DNA of 64,000 nucleotides from a virus. Made by a program: the position numbers and the translations under genes. The stretch is from the IMG/VR virus record IMGVR_UViG_3300047440_000809, positions 1-64,000 of that record, one strand, 5' to 3'. Numbering within the stretch: position 1 is the stretch's first letter; each line of letters opens with the position of its first letter. Shown in pieces: positions 42,901 to 49,879 of the stretch. The notes under the pieces were generated by a model that was not told where the DNA came from, searched no databases, and saw nothing but the letters and a program-made list of their open reading frames with translations.

Positions 42901-43200
42901 GTGGCACGACGGCGGCGCGGCCTCGGCTCCGCAGGCGGTGACTGCGCCGTCTACGTGGGCACCAAGAACGACACGAACGGCAACCCGCGCCGCGGGTGGC
43001 TCGTCGATGTCGGCAGCACCACCGTGTTTGTGAACGAGGGCTACGTCGGGCGCGCCGCGCTCAAGAAGGCGTGCCCGAACGCCGTCGAGCGCTTCAGCCG
43101 CATCGAGATCACGCCGGGCGAGTACCGTTCGCTGCGGAAGCTGCCGAACGCGTGCTCGGGTGGGCAGGCACTGGACGGTGCTCGTCGTCGGAGGCGCTGA
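42901..43200 (+). CDS. Small protein of unknown function
   Basis: 99 aa from GTG 42901. MARRRRGLGSAGGDCAVYVG, a beta-rich body (GWLVDVGSTTVFVNEGYVG) and a basic tail GARRRRR. Unknown. Confidence 0.55.
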   Translation: MARRRRGLGSAGGDCAVYVGTKNDTNGNPRRGWLVDVGSTTVFVNEGYVGRAALKKACPNAVERFSRIEITPGEYRSLRKLPNACSGGQALDGARRRRR

Positions 43201-43505
43201 TGCGCGTCCAGAAGCACGGCAGGATCGTAGACATCCCGGTGCGCGCCGGCACCGTGGTCAAGCTGCGCGAGAACCGATCCGGCAACGTGACGGGGCAGAA
43301 GGCGATCGTCGTCGGCGCGATGAAGCCGAACGACTTTTCGCGGGCCTACGGCAAGCAGATCTACGTCTGCACGGTCTACCGAGACGGCCCGAGCATCAGC
43401 GAGAAGGGCGCGGGCGACGTGTACCCTGTCGGACGCGCGAAGCGTGTTCCGAAGATGTGCAAGGAAGCGCTCGTGGACTACAAGAAGTCCTACGGGGATC
43501 GCTGA
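43200..43505 (+). CDS. Small protein of unknown function
   Basis: 101 aa, TGATG overlap. Beta-rich, with VVKLRENRSGNVTGQKAIVV and YVCTVYRDGPS. SH3-like fold is possible. Unknown. Confidence 0.55.
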   Translation: MRVQKHGRIVDIPVRAGTVVKLRENRSGNVTGQKAIVVGAMKPNDFSRAYGKQIYVCTVYRDGPSISEKGAGDVYPVGRAKRVPKMCKEALVDYKKSYGDR

Positions 43506-43732
43506 TGGCGAAGAAGAGCTACAACGCAATGGCACAAGTCGTGTGCGCCATCCGTGGTGGCTCGCGAACATCGATCGGCTTGTCGACCATCCTCGACATC
43601 AAGGCGAAGACGAAGGCCGGCGCGGAGCGCATCGCGAAGAGGACATGGCGGTCGCGCGGCGAGCTTCCTGTGCCTGGCATGAAGTACAAGGCGAAGTGCG
43701 TGCTGCATCCGTCGGTCGAGGAAGCGTACTGA
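43505..43732 (+). CDS. Small basic protein
   Basis: 75 aa, overlaps by TGATG. MAKKSYNAMAQVVCAIRGG, then DIKAKTKAGAERIAKRTW, which looks like a helix that follows strands. Unknown. Confidence 0.55.
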   Translation: MAKKSYNAMAQVVCAIRGGSRTSIGLSTILDIKAKTKAGAERIAKRTWRSRGELPVPGMKYKAKCVLHPSVEEAY

Positions 43733-43953
43733 TGGCCCGCCGCACCTACCGTCCGGGCTCGGGTATGCGTGAGATCGCCGCGCATCAGGTCCGGCGAGTT
43801 CGTCAGGCACTCGCGGCGGGGTTGTGCAAAGAAGCGGAGCTTCGTCTCGACAGCCTCGTGCACAGCCGAGCCAACCGCGAGCGTGTGGTCCGCTCGGGGA
43901 CGATCGCGCGGCTGCACGCGGCGGTTCGTCGTTGCCCTGTGGGGGGACGCTGA
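43732..43953 (+). CDS. Small basic helical protein
   Basis: 73 aa, TGATG overlap. REIAAHQVRRVRQALAAGLC and a second Arg-rich helix (SRANRERVVRSGTIARLHAA). Unknown. Confidence 0.5.
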   Translation: MARRTYRPGSGMREIAAHQVRRVRQALAAGLCKEAELRLDSLVHSRANRERVVRSGTIARLHAAVRRCPVGGR

Positions 43954-44294
43954 TGGCACGCAAGTGTGACTGGCACTACGCCCCGAAGACGATCCTGACG
44001 ATGAAGGACGGCACGCGTCCCGTCGTGAGCGCACGCGTCTACCCTCCCGGGCAGCATCCGGCTGCATCGCCGATCGTGAAGACGGTGACGGCCGTGCAGC
44101 TCACTAACGATCGGGGCAATTCGCGCTGGTACGGCTTCGACGATGCGCGCATCGCGGCCAACCTGCGGCTCGTCGCGTGCGGGGGTTTCATCAACCCCCG
44201 GAACGAGATCGCGAAGGACTGGAAGCGCTGTGGGAAGATTTGCAACAACCTGTCTGGATCTCTCGCGGGGTCTCGACGCCGCCGCCGTCGATGA
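43953..44294 (+). CDS. Small protein with basic tail
   Basis: 113 aa, TGATG overlap. Body with TVTAVQLTNDRGNSRWYGFD and a C-terminal RRRRRR run. Unknown. Confidence 0.5.
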   Translation: MARKCDWHYAPKTILTMKDGTRPVVSARVYPPGQHPAASPIVKTVTAVQLTNDRGNSRWYGFDDARIAANLRLVACGGFINPRNEIAKDWKRCGKICNNLSGSLAGSRRRRRR

Positions 44295-44557
44295 GCCGCA
44301 AGCGCTACTGCCACGCCGGCTACGACGACGAGGGCCGGGCGCTCTTCACCGAGCACGGCTCTGACGGCACCGAGATGCGCACCATCGTCGGGTCCCCCGA
44401 ATCCGGCAAGCCCATACCACCGGGGCGCGGGCTCGCGCTCGTCACGGCGGAGGCGGATGGCAGGCACGTGACCATGGAAGACGTCGTCATGCCGGGGCCG
44501 GCGCAGGTGGCGACCGAGAGCTACCGGCGCGGCTGGGACGCGACGTTCAAGAACTGA
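44291..44557 (+). CDS. Small protein of unknown function
   Basis: 88 aa, ATGA overlap. KRYCHAGYDDEGRALFTEHG, ending ESYRRGWDATFKN. Converges with the remnant of a family gene; they overlap by 11 nt. Unknown. Confidence 0.5.
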   Translation: MSRKRYCHAGYDDEGRALFTEHGSDGTEMRTIVGSPESGKPIPPGRGLALVTAEADGRHVTMEDVVMPGPAQVATESYRRGWDATFKN

Positions 44558-44687
44558 TGAGCGCCGCGTAGGCGAGGAGAGCGTCGACGTCGGGGCCCGA
44601 CCAGCCGCGTGCCCACACGATGCCCTCTTCGTGGACGAAGTCCCCGCTGGCCTGCCCGGTCGAGGCACTCCACCAAAACGTTCCGCC
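44547..44687 (-). pseudogene. Truncated EGITWARGW-family gene, member 12
   Basis: The minus strand is open for 46 codons and ends with EGIVWARGWSGPDVDALLA then YAALISS, a good family C-terminus. There is no start codon in frame before the motif except a GTG inside it, and a stop lies just upstream (44690-44688). So the N-terminal half is missing. Its last codons (CTC ATC AGT TCT TGA) repeat the end of the upstream membrane gene, as if recombination joined the two. Confidence 0.6.
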
Positions 44688-44703
44688 TCAAGTCAAGAAC
44701 TGA
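44547..44703. repeat. 11-bp direct repeat TCAAGAACTGA around the truncated family gene
   Basis: Copies at 44547-44557 and 44693-44703. On the minus strand both are 3' ends of reading frames (TCAGTTCTTGA). They bracket the remnant of family member 12. Confidence 0.6.
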
Positions 44704-44806
44704 GTATCCAGAGCCAGCGGACCAGCACGCAGAAGCAGTACCCGAGCACGAGCACCAAGAAGACGATGAGCCCGCCCCACCCGATCTTCTCTTTGTCCGG
44801 GTTCAT
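44693..44806 (-). CDS. Tiny membrane protein (37 aa)
   Basis: ATG 44806 to TGA 44693. MNPDKEKIGWGG then LIVFLVLVLGYCFCVLV, one membrane helix, then RWLWILSS. Start overlaps a TGA (TGATG) that belongs to the copied 3' end of the 45277 gene. Before the cassette arrived it was probably coupled directly to that gene. Confidence 0.55.
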   Translation of the reverse strand: MNPDKEKIGWGGLIVFLVLVLGYCFCVLVRWLWILSS

Positions 44807-45306
44807 CAGTTGCTCGCCGCGTGAAGTTGTTTGACGACGAGGCTGCCTAGCGCATGTACGGCCCGTAGTTCCGCGCGAGGCAGAACTCGAACGCCGTCTT
44901 GCGTAGCTCGCGGGGGAGCTTCGCGGCCGTGACGATCCGCCCGGCCTCCTGCAAGCGCTTGATGGTCTGATAATTGGCCCCGCGTTCGCGCTTCGCCTCG
45001 GCGCGCTCGCGCTCGATCTTCTGCTTGCGCTCTTCGGCGGCCTTCGCGCGGACGGCCTTCTTGATCGCGTTCACGGCCGCACCGGTCCACCCGCGGCACC
45101 ACCCGTTGCTGTGGCCCTCGGCCGACAGGTAGTGCGATCCACCCGTACCGGCGGGTTTACCGTCCGTCCAGTCGAACGTGTGGCTGTCGATGTTCGTGAC
45201 GGTCGCGCGGATCGTGTTGATGGCGATCAAGACCTTGTCGCCCTTCTTGAGTGCTACCTTCGCTATCGTCTCCATCTCAGTTGCTCCCGGCGTGAAGTTG
45301 TTTGAC
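44806..45306. repeat. 30-bp direct repeats flanking family member 13
   Basis: Copies at 44806-44835 and 45277-45306 differ at 2 of 30 positions (TCAGTTGCTC..GCGTGAAGTT and onward). The right copy is the 3' end of the 45277 gene (VKQLHAGSN and stop on the minus strand); the left copy codes the same residues (VKQLHAASN) but has no gene attached. The family gene at 44847-45275 lies exactly between, a cassette-like arrangement. Confidence 0.75.
44847..45275 (-). CDS. EGITWARGW-family protein, member 13, with helical tail
   Basis: 142 aa. N-terminal barrel (KKGDKVLIAINTIRATVTNI) and a divergent signature GHSNGWCRGWTGAAVNAIKK, then a long charged helix (KIERERAEAKRERGANYQTI) and a C-terminal part. 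ATG 45275 is 1 nt after the upstream stop. It lies between two 30-bp direct repeats. Confidence 0.65.
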   Translation of the reverse strand: METIAKVALKKGDKVLIAINTIRATVTNIDSHTFDWTDGKPAGTGGSHYLSAEGHSNGWCRGWTGAAVNAIKKAVRAKAAEERKQKIERERAEAKRERGANYQTIKRLQEAGRIVTAAKLPRELRKTAFEFCLARNYGPYMR

Positions 45307-45798
45307 AGCGTCGCGTACCAGCAGCTCCTCCGACAGCGTGGGGTCGAGACCCGACACGACCGGCTCGAACTCGTACTTCTTGTAGCCCAGCTCCTTGAGC
45401 GCCCCGCGCACGGCATCGAGCTTCATGCGCTGCGCGGGGGCGACCTTGGGCTCGGCAGCGTCCTCCTCCAGCTTCTCCATGAAGTGCCGCTGGACAGTGC
45501 GCCGGCGCTCGGCCACGTGCATCTCGTCGACTACCCTCCCGACGCGTGCCTCGCGCCCGTGCCAGACCCACGAGAAGAACCCGCGGACCGCGCCGTGCGG
45601 GATCACGAGCATCAGCCCGACCCCGAGCATCACGAGCGCCACGAGCGTGGAGCCGGTCTGCCCGAGCAGCGTGGCCGAGGCGCGGGAGATGAGCTGCCCG
45701 ATGAGACCGCACGTGCCGGCGAAGGCGTAGAAGAACGTGGCGGCGAGCAGCAAGAAGCCGATGAGGAGGCGCTTACGGGCGGGGTGGAGGTTCTTCAT
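45277..45798 (-). CDS. Two-span membrane protein with C-terminal helical domain
   Basis: 173 aa. Two hydrophobic segments (RLLIGFLLLAATFFYAFAG, TLVALVMLGVGLMLVI), then a charged linker and a small domain LDAVRGALKELGYKKYEFEP that resembles the three-helix end of RuvA. ATG 45798 has GGAGTAAC before it. Its 3' end is the source of the direct repeat. Confidence 0.6.
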   Translation of the reverse strand: MKNLHPARKRLLIGFLLLAATFFYAFAGTCGLIGQLISRASATLLGQTGSTLVALVMLGVGLMLVIPHGAVRGFFSWVWHGREARVGRVVDEMHVAERRRTVQRHFMEKLEEDAAEPKVAPAQRMKLDAVRGALKELGYKKYEFEPVVSGLDPTLSEELLVRDAVKQLHAGSN

Positions 45799-45803
45799 GG
45801 GGG

Positions 45804-45998
45804 TTACTCCTCGCAGTCTTGGTTGCAGTCTTCGCAGTTGGCGCGTTCCTGGTCACGATGGTCAGGACACACCTCGGCTACGTGGGCGGTAGTGTCATCG
45901 GTGCAGTTAGCAGCCATCCACGCTTGTGCCGTCTCGGGCGAGTAGAACTCGTCGGCGACGACCCCCTCCTCGTCCGTGAAAACACCGTATTCAGTCAC
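45804..45998 (-). CDS. Small acidic Cys-rich protein
   Basis: 64 aa from GTG 45998. Acidic (MTEYGVFTDEEGVVADEFYS) with CPDHRDQE and a final CEDCNQDCEE. Zinc-binding possible; could mimic DNA by charge, but this is a guess. TATAGT lies 8 nt before the GTG, so probably leaderless. Confidence 0.55.
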   Translation of the reverse strand: MTEYGVFTDEEGVVADEFYSPETAQAWMAANCTDDTTAHVAEVCPDHRDQERANCEDCNQDCEE

Positions 45999-46218
45999 GT
46001 GCCAACACTATATCAACATCCGTGCCAACCCTCTTGATATCAGCAGCCGCAGCTTCCTGGGCCACCGTGACGGCAATCGTGCTCCCACAGATGATGCAAT
46101 CCCGCCACACGAACAAGACTGTGCCCTTTTCGCCCCACTGGGCTCGGGGGTTGGAGGTCAGCGCGGCCAGCATCTTGGGGTTGCCGGCAATCACCTCGTG
46201 GTCTTCGGTCAGGTGCAT
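45991..46218 (-). CDS. Small protein with CxxC
   Basis: 75 aa from ATG 46218. MHLTEDHEVIAGNPKMLAAL, VLFVWRDCIICGSTIAVTVA; a CIIC pair. GATATC lies 6 nt before the ATG, at the distance of a -10 box. Its end overlaps the next gene's start (TGA within the GTG region). Function unknown. Confidence 0.5.
   Translation of the reverse strand: MHLTEDHEVIAGNPKMLAALTSNPRAQWGEKGTVLFVWRDCIICGSTIAVTVAQEAAAADIKRVGTDVDIVLARD
45999..46012 (-). promoter_or_regulatory. Leaderless-type -10 box before 45998
   Basis: On the minus strand GATATAGTGTTGGCACGTG: TATAGT (46012-46007), 8 nt, GTG. The phrase TGTTGGC after the -10 recurs before genes at 14392, 49655, 49880 and 53015. Confidence 0.45.
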
Positions 46219-46264
46219 GGTCGTGATATCGACAGGTCGTGTTATGTCTTTAGCAGCGCCCGCT

Positions 46265-46609
46265 TCATGGCTTCTTGTCCGTCGTGAGCGCGTGCGCGGC
46301 GATAGCAGCTCGGAAGGACTCCACGGCACCATTGACGACGTCGAGGGTAGGAGCGAGCTTGGCGTGCGGCAAAGACGTAACCGCGAGAGCACACGACGAA
46401 CAGATGGCCACCAAGGACCCCGCGGCGATGACCGTGCCCTGGGGTTCAACACGCAACTGCTGGGTAATCGACTGTCTGAAGTGGTCCTTGCACCGGTCCT
46501 GTTGGCAGAACGGACACACCGCAAAGAACGCCCGGTCGCACCGTGTTGAAGGCTCGCTGTGCGATCCCGGAATCTCCTCGTCACACACGCGCATCGTCCG
46601 TGTCGACAT
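46265..46609 (-). CDS. Cys/His-rich zinc protein
   Basis: 114 aa. CDRAFFAVCPFCQQDRCKDH and CSSC make a zinc-finger pattern resembling B-box or LIM-type spacing. The ATG overlaps the upstream stop (TGATG). Function unknown. Confidence 0.6.
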   Translation of the reverse strand: MSTRTMRVCDEEIPGSHSEPSTRCDRAFFAVCPFCQQDRCKDHFRQSITQQLRVEPQGTVIAAGSLVAICSSCALAVTSLPHAKLAPTLDVVNGAVESFRAAIAAHALTTDKKP

Positions 46610-46950
46610 CACTTCACCCCCAACAGCGCTCGGGCCGCCAAGAACGCCGCGCGAGCTTCGGGTCCGTGGCCGCGCGTCCAGGTGACCATCTCGTCGTTCT
46701 CCCAGACGCCGCCGGTACGTGCACCGCACTTCCAGTAGATGCGGTTACCGCGATCCGTGTGCCACTGCGCCTCGTCGTTCGCGGTGACGGTAGCGCGCAA
46801 CAGCCGCAACGGGCGGTCGAGAACCCATCGACGCGGTTGCTTCTTGCGCGGCTTCGTGAACCCGTTGCGCCCGCGCTCGAACACCTGCGTCGCATCGGAG
46901 CCCGAGTCCACCACCGTGATGCCGAAGCCGATGCAGGGCAGCTCGCTCAT
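46609..46950 (-). CDS. EGITWARGW-family protein, member 14 (divergent)
   Basis: 113 aa, ATGA overlap. The C-terminus has DEMVTWTRGHGPEARAAF and ARALLGVK: the VTW-RG core is kept but GW is GH. N-terminal part is Arg/Lys-rich (TKPRKKQPRRWVLDRPLRLL). A distant member; less sure than those in the array. Confidence 0.55.
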   Translation of the reverse strand: MSELPCIGFGITVVDSGSDATQVFERGRNGFTKPRKKQPRRWVLDRPLRLLRATVTANDEAQWHTDRGNRIYWKCGARTGGVWENDEMVTWTRGHGPEARAAFLAARALLGVK

Positions 46951-47372
46951 CGCCTGATGGCCTCGCGGATCATCAAGCTCACGGCGTTGGCGGGCGTGCC
47001 GAGAGCGATTGCAGCTCGGATGGCGGGGAGGTGCTTGCTTAGCCTCGCAGCGAGCTTTTCAACGCGCATGCAGCTGTAATCGGGGTACGTGTAGTCGATT
47101 GCCCCGATCAGGTATTTGTCTTCGTGACGTACGTACCAGGAGAAGTCGCTGGACCTCTCGTAACGCACGAGTGGCATGCCAAGGGCCTCAGCAAGATCCT
47201 TGTGCTCGCCACCGATCTCAACAGCGTTGTCCCTGCCGCCGAGCACGTCGAACGCACGTTCTCGCGCCTCGGTGTACGCCTTACCAGCCGCTTGCTCAGC
47301 ATTCCACCGCGCGCGTGTCTCCGGCGATGCTGGATGCTTCGGGCGAAACCGCGGGCCTCCTCCAGTCTTCAC
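46947..47372 (-). CDS. Unknown protein
   Basis: 141 aa from GTG 47372 (GTGA). Central DFSWYVRHEDKYLIGAID, helical end (LPAIRAAIALGTPANAVSLM). No family recognised. Confidence 0.55.
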   Translation of the reverse strand: MKTGGGPRFRPKHPASPETRARWNAEQAAGKAYTEARERAFDVLGGRDNAVEIGGEHKDLAEALGMPLVRYERSSDFSWYVRHEDKYLIGAIDYTYPDYSCMRVEKLAARLSKHLPAIRAAIALGTPANAVSLMIREAIRR

Positions 47373-47593
47373 CGCCGCACCACTCTCCAGCCCCCGGCGC
47401 CCACGTCGAGCACCACGGCGAGCCGGTGCATCCGGAGCGCGTACTGGAGCATCACCGCGAACTCCGCGACCAGCTCCTCCACGGCGGGCGTGAAGATGAA
47501 GCCGACGTGGCACACCCTCCCCACGAATGCCAGCGCGCGGAACTGCGTGCTCGGGGTGATCTCGATCGTCGGGTCGGTGGGGTTCGTGCTCAC
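47369..47593 (-). CDS. Small protein of unknown function
   Basis: 74 aa from GTG 47593 (GGAG upstream, GTGA overlap). FRALAFVGRVCHVGFIFTPA, then helices. Not recognised. Confidence 0.5.
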   Translation of the reverse strand: MSTNPTDPTIEITPSTQFRALAFVGRVCHVGFIFTPAVEELVAEFAVMLQYALRMHRLAVVLDVGAGGWRVVRR

Positions 47594-47751
47594 GTTCTCC
47601 TCCTCGCTGGTGGTTTCCACTGCTCGAACGCCGCGCTGACGTACTCGCGCAGGGTCATCCCCTGCCAGCTCGCGCGGCGGACCATCGCCATGTACTCCGG
47701 ACCGGAGAGCCGCACGATGAGGTAGCGCATGAGGCCGTCGAGCGTCTTCAT
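47590..47751 (-). CDS. Small ribbon-helix-helix-like protein
   Basis: 53 aa. MRYLIVRLSGPEYMAMVRRA, then SWQGMTLREYVSAAFEQW resembles the RHH (Arc/MetJ) fold: one strand followed by two helices. Might regulate transcription. ATGA overlap at start. Confidence 0.5.
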   Translation of the reverse strand: MKTLDGLMRYLIVRLSGPEYMAMVRRASWQGMTLREYVSAAFEQWKPPARRRT

Positions 47752-48002
47752 GACGACACCAGCGCCATCGCGACGCGGAGCGCACGAACCGTTGTCGAGT
47801 TCTTGTGGTGCCACCCGTGGACCCACGTGACGCCCTCGGCTGCAAGAGCGGCGTACGCACTCGCACCGTACTTCCAGGTGGCGCCAGACAGACGCGCGGT
47901 GTAGTAGCGGAAGTTGGGACCCCCATCGTTGATTGCGTCGACGACACCGTAGAGGACGCGGCCGTCCGTGCTCAGGCTCGTGATCTTGTCGCCGACCTTC
48001 AC
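47748..48002 (-). CDS. EGITWARGW-family protein, member 15
   Basis: 84 aa from GTG 48002 (GTGA). Opens VKVGDKITSLSTDGRVLYGV, like member 6, and ends AEGVTWVHGWHHKNS, TTVRALRVAMALVSS. A clear member on the minus strand, outside the array. Confidence 0.65.
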   Translation of the reverse strand: MKVGDKITSLSTDGRVLYGVVDAINDGGPNFRYYTARLSGATWKYGASAYAALAAEGVTWVHGWHHKNSTTVRALRVAMALVSS

Positions 48003-48316
48003 GTCCCCCACCCCTCTACGTGCAGCGGCACCCGCCATGGGATCTCGGCTACCATCCGGTCGCGCGCTTCGTATCGCACCATCACCGCGTCGTACCCGCG
48101 GTCCATCGTGACCCGAGCGGCCCGCGCGCCGCAGCGCCGCCAGTTGCACGTGGGGCAGTGGCAGGGGTTGGTCAGCGAGGATGCGGCGTCGTGCTCGGGG
48201 AGGCGGTTGATGATTCGACGAGACGTGATGACGTCGAGAGCGGCCGTGCGGGCGTTCGCTAACCCGTGGGCGAGCTTGAGCGTGGCAGCGCGGTAGTAGA
48301 GGTCGTGGATGGTCAT
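47999..48316 (-). CDS. Small protein with CxCxxC
   Basis: 105 aa, ATGA overlap. Helical start (MTIHDLYYRAATLKLAHGLA), CHCPTCNWRRC, then strands (DRGYDAVMVRYEARDRMV). Zinc likely. Function unknown. Confidence 0.55.
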   Translation of the reverse strand: MTIHDLYYRAATLKLAHGLANARTAALDVITSRRIINRLPEHDAASSLTNPCHCPTCNWRRCGARAARVTMDRGYDAVMVRYEARDRMVAEIPWRVPLHVEGWGT

Positions 48317-48666
48317 GTGGCACCTCGGCAGACTGGACAGGGATCCACGGCGTGCCCGCGGAACGTCAGGACACGAATCTTGCCGTCCGGCGTGGTGATG
48401 CGCTTCGTGACCTCGGGGCCTTTCGGCGGCAGACCGAACGTTGCATTCCACCACAGGCAACCGCCGAGTAGGCATGCGGCGTTGCGCTTAGCCTCGACCA
48501 CCGGCAGACGATCGAACGCCCCTCTGACGTGCAACACGTGCCCAACAACGTCTCTCCAGCCGTCAGGCCACTGCACGGCGACGATGCGCCCACGGGCGAG
48601 CGCGACGGCGAGCGCGGGCGACCCGAGGTGGGTGAACATCACGGAGTCTGCTACGCCGACGATCAC
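48313..48666 (-). CDS. Small protein of unknown function
   Basis: 117 aa from GTG 48666 (GTGA). Beta-rich (LAVALARGRIVAVQWPDGW) with a final CPVCRGAT. Not recognised. Confidence 0.5.
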   Translation of the reverse strand: MIVGVADSVMFTHLGSPALAVALARGRIVAVQWPDGWRDVVGHVLHVRGAFDRLPVVEAKRNAACLLGGCLWWNATFGLPPKGPEVTKRITTPDGKIRVLTFRGHAVDPCPVCRGAT

Positions 48667-48848
48667 AGCGGCCTCACCGTCACGTAGGCGCTCGGCGGCG
48701 AGCGCAGCCCGGTGATGACATGCCAGCGGCCGTCCAGCTCGATGAGGTAACCGAACGGCGTCTCGGCTGGCAGCACCGTGTCGAGCTGGACGTGGACGTC
48801 CGGCCGGCGGCCGTTGTCGATATGGAGGACGACCCGGAGGATCTTCAC
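48663..48848 (-). CDS. Small beta-rich protein
   Basis: 61 aa from GTG 48848 (GTGA). MKILRVVLHIDNGRRPDVHV, GYLIELDGRWHVITGL. The longer open frame to 48959 is explained by the 44-aa gene in another frame, which uses the expected coupled start. Confidence 0.5.
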   Translation of the reverse strand: MKILRVVLHIDNGRRPDVHVQLDTVLPAETPFGYLIELDGRWHVITGLRSPPSAYVTVRPL

Positions 48849-48979
48849 GATGTGAATCCCGGGCAGCCGCACACGAACGTGCCAGATGGACCTGCGCTGT
48901 AGCGCGCGGTACAGCGCCGCCCACGATGGCGCGTCTTGAGGTGACGACACCGCAGACACTTCTTCTCGCGCGGCTTCAC
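48845..48979 (-). CDS. Tiny zinc-ribbon protein (44 aa)
   Basis: Too short for usual calling. GTG 48979 to TGA 48845: MKPREKKCLRCRHLKTRHRG, then RRCTARYSAG and FVCGCPGFTS. Four paired Cys and overlaps of GTGA at both ends support it. Confidence 0.6.
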   Translation of the reverse strand: MKPREKKCLRCRHLKTRHRGRRCTARYSAGPSGTFVCGCPGFTS

Positions 48980-49332
48980 GACTTGGCCTTCAAACGAAAT
49001 CCCGCCTGTGCAGCCAGCAAGCCGAAGCGCCAGCCGTGGGTCTTCGAACAGAACGTGCCATCGCCGTTCGGACCGGGCTGTGTGTAGCGGTGCTTGCGGC
49101 TCACCACCTGACGGCGCCCGGCGTGCCCCGCGCGGCAGTCGGGGTCAGCACAGCGCCAATCCTCGGGCTCCCCTTTGAACTTCGTCGACTTGCAGGAGAA
49201 GGGCAGGTTGACGCCCTCATCGTAGTTCGACCGGCGAGCACCACAGATGCGCGGAGGCCGAGTTGCGTCTACGAAGTACGTCGTGTCGCAGACCCAACCG
49301 AGCTTCTTCTTGCAGTAGAGACAGTGGGCCAT
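48976..49332 (-). CDS. Zinc-finger protein
   Basis: 118 aa. MAHCLYCKKKLGWVC, CADPDCRAGH and FCSKTHGWRFG: several Cys/His pairs. TGATG overlap at start. Function unknown. Confidence 0.6.
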   Translation of the reverse strand: MAHCLYCKKKLGWVCDTTYFVDATRPPRICGARRSNYDEGVNLPFSCKSTKFKGEPEDWRCADPDCRAGHAGRRQVVSRKHRYTQPGPNGDGTFCSKTHGWRFGLLAAQAGFRLKAKS

Positions 49333-49655
49333 CAGACGCGCTCCAGTCGGCGGGCCCACCGCCGTGCGAACCGCCGGCGCTCTTCTGCGTTGACGTGTGT
49401 TCCTGGGTCAGTCGAAAGCCGTCGCAGCGACGTCGCGAGACACCCGCGGCGGCGGTAGCTGTAGCAGAGCGCCAACAGATTGCTAGCGGCCAACTCGGCC
49501 GCAGTGTGCCGCACGCCAGCGTGCGCGTTGACGCAAGCGTCGATCGGATCGACCGAGTTCTCGTACTTGCGTCGTGCACTGACAAGCTTCTGCGCCCAGG
49601 CGGGCCTTGGCTGCTTGGACTCCCAGAAGTCCAGATGCACTTGAGAAATCGTCAT
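49332..49655 (-). CDS. Unknown helical protein
   Basis: 107 aa. WESKQPRPAWAQKLVSARRK and an Arg-rich end (EERRRFARRWARRLERV). ATG 49655 is 6 nt after a -10-like TATTGT (49667-49662) on the minus strand with TTGCGT 16 nt further, so it is probably leaderless. First gene of the long leftward operon of small genes. Confidence 0.55.
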   Translation of the reverse strand: MTISQVHLDFWESKQPRPAWAQKLVSARRKYENSVDPIDACVNAHAGVRHTAAELAASNLLALCYSYRRRGCLATSLRRLSTDPGTHVNAEERRRFARRWARRLERV

Positions 49656-49879
49656 GCGCCAACAATACAGCAACCTCCATGCCACGCAAGCTTATCCTAT
49701 ATCAGCATCGCCACACACCCTCCTGATATCACTTCGCCACACCCTCTCCGCCACACCCGTGCTGATATCGCCACAGCAATCCCGAGTTCTCACCACACAA
49801 AAAGAACTTGGCGATGGCCCGCGCCTTGCTGTACTGTTGGCTCGTCGGGCGGCAGCAAACTTCAACCAGGGAGATAGAG
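49656..49879. promoter_or_regulatory. Divergent control region with TGATATCA and CGCCACA repeats
   Basis: Contains TATATCAG (49698), TGATATCA (49724) and TGATATCG (49763) and four CGCCACA copies (49709, 49734, 49749, 49769), spaced roughly 25-40 nt. Promoters point both ways: TTGCGT/TATTGT leftward and TTGGCG (49808-49813), 18 nt, TACTGT (49832-49837) rightward, followed by GGGAGATAGAG and the ATG at 49880. The repeats look like operators for a dimeric regulator. Confidence 0.6.

Noticed and set aside
45804-45998. Acidic protein as DNA mimic (anti-restriction)
   Set aside because: It is acidic, but it is only 64 aa and Cys-rich; no match to known Ocr or Ard patterns can be seen, so the claim is not made in the annotation.
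47999-48475. Longer version of the 105-aa gene starting at 48475
   Set aside because: The upstream 53 codons overlap a better gene in another frame; ATG 48316 gives the usual ATGA coupling.
48663-48959. 98-codon frame starting at 48959
   Set aside because: The first 37 codons overlap the 44-aa zinc-ribbon gene in another frame, which has better Cys spacing and a coupled start. GTG 48848 is the likely start.
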